From Arctopsyche grandis (taxonomy: Eukaryota; Arthropoda; Insecta; Trichoptera; Hydropsychidae), in assembly GCF_051622035.1 (NCBI RefSeq), contig NC_135358.1, forward strand, positions 14,756,001-14,820,000: DNA of 64,000 nucleotides. The letters run 5' to 3'. The notes under the pieces are model-generated. The model saw nothing but the letters and a program-made list of their open reading frames with translations. It was not told the origin of the DNA and did not search any database. Positions 23,199-33,060 of the stretch are shown in pieces. Numbering within the stretch: position 1 is the stretch's first letter; every line of letters starts with the position of its first letter. The position numbers were made by a program, and so were the translations under genes.

Positions 23199-25075
23199 TT
23201 ATGGCTTGAACTTTACAAGAGGTATGTTTTTGGAAGATAAGCACTTGTCACACACCCATTCAGCATACACTTCAGCAGTCAATAGCTGAAACGCAGGTTC
23301 CGTGAGACCAGTACATCCCCTGAAATTAAAGTAAAGAAAATATTAGTTACATTCAAATGCAATATTAACATGAAGCATTTTAACAAAATATATTTATGTC
23401 CAATATAATACCTGTGGAACCAAAAGTTACATCCAGATTCACAGAGTATCGCCTGATCGTTATCATGCACCTCCTTGTGACAAACCCCACAAGGGTATAT
23501 AGGCGGGGCGTTTGGATTTTGCGGATTAAACACCATTGGTTGATCTGGAGGATACACTTTACCCGCACTTACTGGCATCGGTTTGGGCCCGAACATACTC
23601 ATAGGTCCTATTTGACCCATTTGATGATTCATTCCCATTCCCATCCCTTGCATATTAGGGCCGCCCATTGCCGCCATATTACTCATATTCGCTAAGGGAC
23701 CACAACCTCCCATATTGTTTCCTCCATTTCCACCATTAGGACCATTGGGGCCCATATTCATTGGACCGTTTGGCCCCATACTCATAGGGCCGTTGGGGCC
23801 CATCGGACCGTTAGGTCCCATCGGTCCATTAGGACCCATAGGACCATTCGGCCCCATTGGCCCATTTGGACCCATGGGTCCATTGGGGCCTATCGAACCA
23901 TTAGGTCCCATTGGGCCATTGGGACCCATCGGACCAGATGGTCCCATTGAGCAATTGGGTCCCATTGATCCTGAAACGCCCATCTGATTATTAGGACCCA
24001 TATGACCCATGTGTCCACCCGGACCTAAATGACCCATTGGACCCATTGAATTTCCTCCGTAAGGTGGGCCAGGGCCCATTGATCCCATTGGACCAGAATT
24101 TGGGCCTAGATTCGATGACATTGGGCCATTTGGTCCCATATTTGATGACATAGGACCGTTGGGTCCCATAGGACTGTTATGCCTCATAGGACCACAATGT
24201 CCAGGTCCTAAGGCGCCAGTAGCCATCGGACTCGAAACCATGGGACTATTTGATACAATTGAGCCATTGGAACAATTTGGACCCATTGGTCCGTTTAATC
24301 GGGGTCCACTCATACTTGTAGGAACTGAGCCCATAGGACCATTGAGAGGGCCATTCATTGATGCACCCCCTAAAGGGCTATGCAAAGGTGGTCCCATCGG
24401 ACTACTACTCATGTGTCCTCCAGGTAATGATGTCATACTGTTCATTGGACTACCCATTGGACCACCGCCCATGGGAGAACCCATCGGCATTGAATTCATT
24501 GGGCTTCCTAATGGACCACTACTCATCGGACTACCCATCGACCTCGAAGACGGTCCCATTGAAGGGCCCATGTTGTGATTATTCATACTCATATTGGGAC
24601 CTCCCATCGGAGACATTCCACCCATATGTCCCATCGGGCTCATGTTTCCCATTGGACTGATACCTCCTCTCTGCGGCATCTGTTGACCCATAGGGCTCAT
24701 GTGAGGTATTGGACTCATGTGCCTCATTGGCGATCCCGCCATCGGATGCATAGGTCCCATCATTCCCATCATCGGTCCGTTTTGACTCATCATCGGACCG
24801 TTGTGATTCATAATCGGCGAATCGTCAAAAGGGTTTGATGCTACAATCGTATCGCCATATCCAGTCAGCGGAGGCGGTAAGAGATCTTGGACAGACGGTG
24901 GTGGTTGAGGAGTTATTTGATTATTTGCAGCGTTTGAAGTTTTCCGCCTCTTTTTAGGGTTGCTCGGAGCGGGCGTCGGAGGATTGGGCGTATCCATCGG
25001 AGGCTTGAAATCTGGCGGTCCCAGACCCGAACCCGGTAGCCTATACGGCGGCATACCTGCCAAATTGTGACTCAT
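23199..25075 (-). CDS. pygo: Pygopus (Wnt/beta-catenin nuclear cofactor)
   Basis: Binds BCL9/Legless and methylated histone H3K4 to support Armadillo/beta-catenin-driven transcription in the nucleus. Two coding exons, 25075-23412 and 23319-23199, join in frame (CAC AG|G GGA) to 594 residues. N-terminus: basic KKRRK at about 41-45, a likely nuclear signal, then the NHD motif [16 protein letters not shown] at about 72-87. The middle 430 residues are Gly/Pro/Met/Asn/Ser-rich, with a tandem MGPNGP run. The C-terminal PHD finger (about 527-590) has the Cys4-His-Cys3 set: [20 protein letters not shown], then [16 protein letters not shown] and [10 protein letters not shown]. The 92-bp intron splits the PHD. 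A longer frame reaches 25087, but its first codon there is TTG, so the start is the ATG at 25075. Confidence 0.95.
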
Positions 25076-25189
25076 AGTGTAACCCAACTGCTATACGATA
25101 TTGAGATCTGTCATTTCACCATAACTTCACTAGTCTGTTTTTTATGCACTTGATTTTTCTTTTAACACTTTTCAGCACATTCCCGTAAG
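25076..25189 (-). other. Pygopus 5' UTR portion of exon 2 with splice acceptor
   Basis: On the minus strand a run of T ending in CAG (plus 25190-25205) precedes CTTACGGGAATGTG, a strong acceptor about 114 nt upstream of the ATG. This implies a further non-coding first exon upstream, most simply in the CpG-rich block at 26630-27310. The donor was not identified. Confidence 0.55.
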
Positions 25190-25702
25190 CTGAAAAAAAA
25201 AAAAAGATAAAATTAATAAAATGCTACATCTTGTATATGTTACAGTGAAAGCATATTTTCACTGGTGAGAATATATTTTCACCAATTCAAGCAGTGAAAA
25301 TGTATCCAACAATGAATTTAAAACGTTTAACTCTATAAATTTAACCCTAACAACCCAATCTTAAATTAATAGGGCCAACCCTTACTTAACCTAACCTATC
25401 CTAACCCTTAAATAATACCAACCCTAACAAATTAATCTTAAATGAATAAAACCAACCCTGAAAATGTAACGAAACGTCAGTTAAAATATATTTTCATTAG
25501 AAATATAATTCCACTGTGACATATACACATTATTATTAAATTAGTAACTAGATCAGAAATATAAAATTTAATTCTACTGGGGAGTGAATGTATCAAGGAA
25601 TCACTGTTTAACAAAAAAAGTTATTGTAAGCAGTATTTTTTATTTTTAAGATAAAATTTATTAACATCTTGATTCCAATCAAATTTTGTATACAATTAAG
25701 AG

Positions 25703-25970
25703 CAGGACCGACGAGAGGGGGGGGAGGGGAAGCCAGGGTAAAGTTTCAGGGTCCGGACTACTCGAGGGGCCCCATGTCAGAAAGCATGCCTGTTATATCA
25801 TACTTTTTCATTCAATTACTTAAAAAAAACAACCAACATATAAGTATTTCTCTAATAGTTCTGATACATTTTTTGCATATTAAAAGAATATACATCTATA
25901 AGATTTTTTTAGTTTGTCTAGAGCTTGGTATAATTTTTACCAGGGCCCGAGATTCCTCCCGGGGGCTGCG
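25703..25970. mobile_element. Rearranged hAT-like fragment, CAGGGCC family
   Basis: Contains CAGGACCGACGAGAGG, GGGTCCGGACTACTCGAGGGGCC and, at the right, CAGGGCCCGAGATTCC. The same motifs form the two ends of the element at 56348-56636 (CAGGGCCGCCGAGAGG and GGGGCCCCTCAAGTAGTCC). Here they are adjacent rather than at opposite ends, so the copy is rearranged. No coding capacity. Confidence 0.5.
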
Positions 25971-26629
25971 ATTAAGAGATAATAAATTAAAATAAAAATC
26001 GAATTTTAAAAATAGCATCAAATAAAATAAGTTTTATGACCAATTTTGAGGTAAAATGTCAATCCATGATATTGTCACGATTTAACAAGCAGTCTGTATA
26101 TTTTTCGACACATTTCTGTCTATGTATTTTAATTTATATTCTGAACACATTCTGTGTTATATGATGATGATCGTTATGTAGTAGTAGTTCATGAGAAGAC
26201 CACAAAAATTATTTAATACGATACTGCAAAGAAATAATACCGAAGTTGTATTATATTCGAACGAATCGGGAACTACAGAAATTCTTTAACATTAGTAGTA
26301 GCAACACCAAACGAATAGTCTCCAAATGACACGGTGTTATTTATTTTCTAAAAGGTTATCGTCTTTAATCTAAAATATCATCGGGGAAGGTTGATACATT
26401 TCAAAGATTTAAATCGTCAACGGAAAATTCACCTGAATCCTCTCCTTCACATATTTACACGGCATATATAAACAAAAATATATTTAGAAGTTTCATGCCT
26501 TATGATCAAATCTATCAATAATTAAACGAAGTTTTACCACAGGTATGTAATAAAAAAACTCAATATCTAATACAAAAAAAAATCAATTGATCGTATATGA
26601 AAGAATTACAACTAGGCGAAAGATTATTA

Positions 26630-27310
26630 AATCGGGCCGGGAAGTTGGCTAACCTGCGCGTGTTTAAAATGCTTTCAAGCAGTGAGCCGAAAATGTCGAA
26701 GAATTGTGCAATTGTGCAATGGGGCGAGAGATGTGTAAACATTGTGGGGGTGGCGGGTGGGGGCGCGGGGGGGGAGCACACGGGAGCAGGAGGCGGTGAG
26801 TGCGGCGCTACGCCACCTGTCACCGTATTTATAGCGGGCGACGGGCGGGGCGGGGAGGGGGCGGGGGCGAGGGGCTGCGGCGAGGCGGGCGGGCGGGTGC
26901 GCGAGAGGTGCGGGGGGCGGGAGGGGCTCGTCGCGCGGCGAGCGGGGGGCGAGGGGCGCGGGGCGGCGCGGCGCGTGGCTGCACGACTCACCCGAGGCGG
27001 GGTCCGGGGGCGCGAGGGGCGGCGTGGGGCTGGTCGCGCTGCTGGGGCGGGTGCGGGGGCGGGGGCGGGGGCGGGGGCGAGGCGAACGCGACTGATGACG
27101 GGAACGCGAGCCGCGGCGCCGCCAGGGGCGCTACCGGCGCGCAACATGGCGCTCCTCACAACACAACACGCCGCACGCACACACGCACCCATACATGCGC
27201 GAACGCGCGCACACACACGCGCGCCTACCGCACATGCACGCCGTTCGCCGTTCGCCGAGCGCCGCACGCACGCACGCCGAACGACTAAACGCCTCCTACG
27301 ACTATAAAAT
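26630..27310 (-). promoter_or_regulatory. pygo: CpG-rich island, probable pygopus promoter and first exon
   Basis: The strongest GC-rich block after the right-edge minisatellite, with runs of GGGGCG and a CGCAACATGGCG motif. It lies about 1.4 kb upstream of the pygopus 5' UTR acceptor. Long open frames on both strands here are composed of Ala/Arg/Gly/Pro from CpG sequence and are not proteins. Confidence 0.5.
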
Positions 27311-27649
27311 TTCCCCCTCGACACTCGAACCTCGCAATCGATAAATCGAGATATTGCGATTTTTTAAATCAATTTCGAGCCTATGCGACTTCGTCCCTCT
27401 GTAGAATTTACATATTTTCGTCGATCGAAGGCGTTTCTTTGCTTCAGTCGACGATCAGTTCAGCCTTGAACCCGCGGGCACTGCTATCGTCCCGTGGGTT
27501 TCTGAAGATTTCTCGAAATATTTTCTACAAAAATTAAATTACCCAAAAACCTACCGTTGAATATAGAACCGCGCCTGGGAATTCAGCCGCCTCTGTGCAA
27601 ATTTAAATCGGCCGCTCTTTAATTTTATCAGCATTTGTATAAATCATAT

Positions 27650-28740
27650 TGTGGCGGCTCGCTTATACGACATGGTCGAGTTTGGTTGCCTTCCTGCGAG
27701 TGGGAACCAACTCGGCTGGGTTCGGAGAGCTACTACTCACTCTGTCTTCAGCTGTCATATAATAAACACGTGCATTAACATGCCAGTCGTCTCATTCGTT
27801 CATCCTCCATACTGGTGACCCCCGACATCGAGCCACGCAGCCTCGATCAATTTCAACATGCCGCTCATCCCTGCCTCGCCGAGTCAGGCGGGAGAAGCTA
27901 CCCGCCGCGCCCCCATCGCCATCAACACGCGTCGCAGCCCGCGGGTGACAATAAACGAGCAGACACGGCTACCTACCTACCTACCTACCTACCGACGTCC
28001 AGCCACAACGTCGACGACAGGTGCTTTTAAAAAATGGGGGAGCGAATGAGACGACGATCTTGACAGCTGGATGTGGAGTCATGCGCGATCCACTACACAT
28101 AGAACGGTCATCCAGCACCACAAGACATACACCACCTCAGCACCATCATCATCATCATCATCAAGGCCCCGTCCGTCCCCACGAGCGTCGTCACGCCGAG
28201 ACGGGCGGTAGCGCTACAACACCTCCACGAGCCACAACGACTCACAGTCCAGCTCGGAGTATCATCAACCACATCGATGCCCCTGCCGCCCCCGCCGCCC
28301 CACCAACCGACATCAGCCTCGGAAGAGCGGCGCCGCCGCAGCATCGCATCGCATCGGCGCGACCATCGGACCACCCACCGTCCTGCTCGCGACGTCACCG
28401 CCCTCGAATCTACCGACCATTCAGGGCGGTACACCTATGTACACAGCGGATGACCCACGTCAACAATTTTTTTTCTCCCCACGTAATAATTTTTTCTCTT
28501 TGTGTAACAATAATTTTTTTCTTTTGTAAAATTTGTTTCTTTGTAATTTTGGTATCGCTGATGCTGGGGGGGGAGTGATGTGGCGGCTCGCTTATACGAC
28601 ATGGTCGAGTTTGGTTGCCTTCCTGCGAGTGGGAACCAACTCGGCTGGGTTCGGAGAGCTACTACTCACTCTGTCTTCAGCTGTCATATAATAAACACGT
28701 GCATTAACATGCCAGTCGTCTCATTCGTTCATCCTCCATA
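27650..28740 (+). mobile_element. Short non-autonomous LTR retrotransposon (TRIM-like), looks whole
   Basis: Two direct LTRs, 27650-27811 and 28579-28740, each 162 bp, begin TGTGGCGGCTCG and end CCTCCATA, and look identical by eye, so the insertion is young. A primer-binding-site-like CTGGTGACCCCCGAC follows the left LTR and a G-rich polypurine tract (GGGGGGGAGTGA) precedes the right one. It is flanked by the 4-bp duplication ATAT (27646-27649, 28741-28744). The 767-bp interior has no recognisable gag or pol, so it would depend on a relative for movement. A 4-bp duplication fits Ty3/gypsy-type integration. Confidence 0.85.
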
Positions 28741-28801
28741 ATATTAATATTTAAAAAAAAAATGAAGTGCGTGCGAGCAGCGCAAAAACCTTGTGAAAAA
28801 T

Positions 28802-29180
28802 GGTAAACGGACTACTAGTTGTGGCGGCTCGCTTATACGACATGGTCGAGTTTGGTTGCCTTCCTGCGAGTGGGGACCAACCCGGCTGGGTTCGGAGAGC
28901 CGCTACTCACTCTGTCTTCAGCTGTCATATAATAAACACGTGCATCAACATGCCAGTCGTCTCATTCGTTCATCCCCCATATAGTCATATGTGAACCAGT
29001 CACAGGACAACTGGGCGCTCTAGATCGGTCACACGTGATCACCCGTCACACTAAAACCGTAAAATCGGTCACGAGAAAACTGGTTGACCGATTTTAGTCT
29101 GACGGGTGATCACATGTGACCGATCTAGAGCGACCGGTTTTCCTGTGACCGGTTCACATTTGACTAGTTATCACCGAACC
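28802..29180. mobile_element. Palindromic Mutator-like MITE interrupted by a solo LTR
   Basis: Runs from GGTAAACGGACTACTAGT to TAGTTATCACCGAACC and is almost a perfect palindrome (TCACACGTGATCACCCGTCA and its inverse). Flanked by the 9-bp duplication GTGAAAAAT (28793-28801, 29181-29189), as expected for Mutator-type elements. An LTR copy at 28820-28981 has inserted in the left arm, duplicating TAGT. Without it the element is about 213 bp. Confidence 0.85.
28820..28981 (+). mobile_element. Solo LTR of the TRIM-like family
   Basis: 162 bp, TGTGGCGGCTCG to CCCCCATA, closely similar to but distinguishable from the LTRs at 27650 and 28579. The 4-bp duplication TAGT flanks it. It lies inside the palindromic MITE 28802-29180, so it is younger than that element. 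Confidence 0.85.
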
Positions 29181-29189
29181 GTGAAAAAT

Positions 29190-30777
29190 ATAGTGTTGAA
29201 AATTTTAATCATTATAAAAATTAACTAGAAAACCAAAACGTTTAGTTTTTAACAGGATCAGACGAAAAGAGAAACTGGACGATTCATGAAAATATTCCCA
29301 ATATAATACCCCAATTCCAAATCTAGGTCACCGTACTTTCGATGACCAACCAGTACTAAGCATCTTAGAAAAAATACTATATAATAATTGTCTAATTCGT
29401 GCGTGCATGCGTTCGTGTGTACGAAGTACTCGCTGTTAACACCATGCTCCGTCTCTCTTTCTCCCCTTGGAATCGTATATCTTGGAAAGAGATGCAGCAT
29501 ATCACTGCGTTCACATGAGTGATCGACAAAGAGAAAAAAAAAATTCCAAAAAATGAATGAATTTTTAAATTATTAATTACGTTGATCCGAATTGCGATAT
29601 TGTACCGAGTGCACACGGTGCATGCGGACCGAAGCTATACCTGCTATCCCGTTATTTCCCAATTATAGTTCGGGTGTGTTACAAGTTGCACTTGCAACAA
29701 CAATCCACAAGTATACAACAAGACAACCTAAATGCATTTTAAAAAGCACTGTGTTTTATTTTTTAAGGAATATAATTTTTTCGACTCTCATTTCTTTCGG
29801 CCGCCTGTGTGCACTATGTACACATATTTGTACATATGGTAGGCGCAGCCCTGGTTGAATGAATCGTTAGTCAACTTTTGCTCGCTTGCAATGTGTTTTT
29901 GAAATATAATGTAATAGATACATAAATAGCAGCGTGATTTTGAATCTGAATTCGTACTGATTTTACCAATGAAATACTGGTTTTTTGCGTATTTCTCCTG
30001 ATAAATCATGAAAAAAAATAGACATTTTCATCAACTAGCATCCAATAGATGAATTGAATGAAATCCATAAAAAATATTCGAAAATTAAAATAATATTGTC
30101 TGTATAAAAGGAATAAATGCACCTGCCAAACGACCTTTTCTTTTATGAAGAATATGCAATGCAGTGTTAAAACGGAATAGAACGTTGAAACATTAAAATG
30201 TTTGCTAATCATCAAATATAATTTATTTTAACCGGTCTTCTGTAGAATTTTATAAGAGCGTTCTGTTAAAAATTCATATTTTCTCCGAAATAAAAATTTG
30301 ACAGATTCACACTCGAACGGCCGACGACCTCCTTAGGACGGATTTGTATGTAAATGTTAAAATTGATTTTCTATCCATAATTTTCTAATGTTTGTTATAT
30401 TTTGGATAAATATCCTGGTTTTGAATCCAAAAAAAATGGTGGCCTGTCTTAAGGATTATGTGGAGCTTGAATTTTTACTTATTTGTTTTCTATCCCCGAA
30501 ACCGTAGATGAGTTTGTGATAAATATACTCGATGAGAAACTTATCGAGCATCATCTATAAAAAATTACATTTATGAAGATATTTAAATATCACAATAAAA
30601 TTTGGTTGATAAAATGGTTTTAAAAATTCGAAAGTCGAGGCTAACGATATTGGTGAGGCGTAATTAAAAATAAAAACTTAATTGAAAATATAAAATATTG
30701 AATGCCCACTTAGTGGTATATGAATTAATTGAATTATTATTTTTTAAATGAGCTTTTAACACTTAATCAATACTTAA
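29190..30777. other. Intergenic stretch with no recognised feature
   Basis: AT-rich. Frames are short and do not resemble known proteins. No element ends were recognised. Confidence 0.5.
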
Positions 30778-31160
30778 TCTAATATATAATTTTGTGGCGG
30801 ATCGCTATATGACATGGTCGAGTTCGGTCACCTTCCTGCGAGTTGGGACCAACTCGGCCGTGTTCAGAGTTGCTACCTCACTCCGTCTTCGGCTGAAATA
30901 ATAAAAGCACGTGCATCAACATGCCAGTCGTCGCATTCGTTTCATCCCCTATAATTTCAAAAGAAACTTTGTATTTGAGGTTTAGTTAGGAGCATCGAAA
31001 ACAAATCAAAGTTTATATGACGACGATATCGATATCGTGGAATATTATTTTTTTCGATTCAAATAAATTTAATAAAAAAACAAATTAATTACTTATTAGA
31101 TTAGCCATGTTTAAGCTGTTTATATTACAAATACCGAGCGAAGCCGGATAAAACCACTAG
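30778..31160 (+). mobile_element. Short non-autonomous Helitron, interrupted by a solo LTR
   Basis: Begins TCTAATATATAATTT, ends CCGAGCGAAGCCGG followed by ATAAAACCACTAG, and sits between A and T, as Helitrons do. The imperfect GC-rich stem just before the CTAG terminus is the usual Helitron 3' signal. Without the LTR at 30793-30953 it is about 220 bp. Relatives: 41219-41392 (-), 60437-60649 (+) and 63433-edge (+). Confidence 0.8.
30793..30953 (+). mobile_element. Solo LTR of the TRIM-like family, older copy
   Basis: About 161 bp, TGTGGCGGATCG to CCCCTATA, more diverged than the copies at 27.6-29 kb. The 4-bp duplication ATTT is seen at 30789-30792 and 30954-30957. Inserted 15 bp inside the 5' end of the Helitron. 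The uninterrupted Helitron end at 63433 shows the empty site. Confidence 0.8.
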
Positions 31161-31444
31161 TTAATTTATAATTCAAGAACACCTAAATTTACAAGCTATT
31201 TATTTGGTAATTAATCGTTCTCGGACTATGGTGGATCGTATTTTTTTTTAATTTTTAAAAAATACTAAATGATTTCGAAACTGTAATATACATACACTGC
31301 CTACGAATTATGCTTTTTCGATTTCTACTGTGTATATTTATTATATTTTATATTTGTTCTTAGTTTCCCACGTTCATTTTGAAAGGTATATTACAATGAA
31401 AATATAATACAATATTAAAATAAAAAGATTTATGTATTAAATAT

Positions 31445-31528
31445 GAATCGGTGATATTCTATATTCGCGATTTTCGTGACAATGATTGTTGTGTGTGCGA
31501 TCACAATGTATGAAATAATCCGTTTACC
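31445..31528. mobile_element. Short Mutator-like MITE copy
   Basis: Begins GAATCGGTGATATTC and ends AAATAATCCGTTTACC, with ATTCGCGATTTTCGTGAC inside, matching the termini of the family at 3244 and 56739. The target duplication is not clear. A solo LTR (31531-32328) abuts its right end. Confidence 0.6.
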
Positions 31529-31530
31529 AT

Positions 31531-32328
31531 TGTAGGCGGGGTACATGTGTGTTGACCGTATCCCGGCCTAACGAAACACTGTTGTGCTAGTTTTATAAAG
31601 TTTTATTGTTTGCCTATGGTTGTACAAAGGTATGGTATTTGTGGGCAAAAGTATGTCGTTCAGCGGTCTCTGGATATGGTAGAGTGTCGCTGGCTCGGCA
31701 TTCAGCTATGTTCAGAAGGTCTCTGGATGCGGCAGTGTGTTGCTGGCTCGTTGTTCGGCTATGTTCGGAAGGTCTCTGGATACGGCAGTGTGTTGCTGGC
31801 TCGTCCGGCTGGTTGATCTTCCAAGTCCGCGTAGTGTAGTGGTGGCTGGTCAGGAGCTGTATGTTGACTGGTCTGCTGCTGTGTGTCGACGCTTGCTGCT
31901 GTGGGTCGACTGGCGTTGTTTGGGTTGTACCTCCTTTTATAGTGTTTCTGGAATCACCTGATCGATGGTGGTGGTTTGTTGATGCGTAAGCGAGGAATGC
32001 ACTTTTGTCGAGGCGTAGAATTTTCTGGAATGATTGATGGAAGTGGTTGTTGATGCGTAAGCGCATGTGGTTGTTGATGCGTAAGAGAGGAATTTGCTTT
32101 TGTCGAGGCGTAGAATTTTCTGGAATGCTTGGCGCCGTTCCGCTCGATGTAGTTTAATGGTGGCGGCGTGTTTCGACCGTTTTGGTTCCACTCAACTGGT
32201 AGGGGCGTTCCGCTTGAGTTTAATATAATGGTTGCAGGTGTGCGACGTCTGGTTTTCGGGAATGTAGTTTGTTGTTGCGGAATATTCTCGAATGTTTCGA
32301 TGACGATGACGATGACGAGATTCCTACA
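31531..32328 (-). mobile_element. Probable solo LTR, about 800 bp, unrelated to the TRIM family
   Basis: Begins TGTAGGCGGGGTAC and ends ATTCCTACA, giving the short inverted ends TGTAGG..CCTACA. The 4-bp duplication CCAT flanks it (31527-31530, 32329-32332). Read on the minus strand it has a TATA box (CACTATAAAAGG, plus 31933-31944), then AATAAA (plus 31602-31607), the U3-R layout of an LTR. The U3 part has tandem enhancer-like repeats with TTGTTGATGCGTAAGCG. A 53-bp unit (GGTCTCTGGAT..) is tandemly repeated three times from 31665. The family is likely Ty3/gypsy; no partner LTR is in the window. Confidence 0.7.
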
Positions 32329-32389
32329 CCATTATATACATATGTACTTGATTCATATTTTATGGTTTGTATTTTATTGGTAAATATTT

Positions 32390-32800
32390 TAGTCCATTTT
32401 AGTCAATATTTAAAAATGAAGGGTCAGTATTTATATTACGTGACCAGTACTTAAAATAAACGGCCAGTATCCATCGTTCAGTATACAAGTGGCCAGTATA
32501 AATAATAAAAGGTCAGCATTTAAATATAAATGGTCAATATTAATGTTAAAAATTAAGCTTTTAAGTTGGTATCAACACAAGGTTAGTAAGATCTTGATTG
32601 ACAATATTCCATCCAGCAGGCATTGCTATTTGTTCTAGCGAATGTATGTAGGTACGTCAGATTTTTATACTGTTCATTTGTTATTTTTACTGATATTTGA
32701 TGACATAAAAATGAGCACTTTGTTACTAAAATACTGGCCGAAAACTGATTTATATAATTGATTTATTTAATTAAAATACTGGCCATTTAATTTGTTGCCA
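32390..32800. repeat. Degenerate GGCCAGTAT repeat cluster
   Basis: Seven or so imperfect units of about 25-30 bp containing GG(C/T)CAGTAT plus a TTTAAAATAAA spacer at 32420-32550. Two inverted AATACTGGCC units follow at about 32730 and 32780. The inverted arrangement could be the remains of a transposon with repetitive termini. It lies just upstream of ECSIT. Confidence 0.5.
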
Positions 32801-33060
32801 TATTTTATTTTAATATTGAGATGTCTGGAAAGTGGTCGAGATTACGTAAATCCACAAATGGCAAAGTTGGCAGTCTTGATTGAAAACGTAACCTAGTTTG
32901 CCGCTGTCAAAATGTTGATACGTCTAACCTCTAATTTGACGTGTGCCTTAAGTCATAATTAAAATATTTAACATGTGGACTGCTGTCGGTGTTATGATTT
33001 TCAACATTGTACATACGAAATAGTTGCTTTATCATTTATTGTTTGTGAAAACTATTAAAA

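Noticed and set aside
23715-24578. Plus-strand frames of GPIGPLGPI type
   Set aside because: Antisense shadow of the pygopus repeat region. The minus-strand frame has the NHD and PHD domains.
26560-27324. Long open frames of Ala/Arg/Pro on both strands
   Set aside because: Stop codons are rare in CpG-rich DNA. The two strands are open together and neither has a recognisable domain. Better read as a pygopus promoter island.
27815-28578. Short frames inside the TRIM-like element as a possible gene
   Set aside because: No gag, pol or other family motif, and they lie wholly within a non-autonomous LTR element.
31614-32066. 150-residue minus-strand frame
   Set aside because: It lies within the probable solo LTR and spans its tandem repeats, so it is not a gene.
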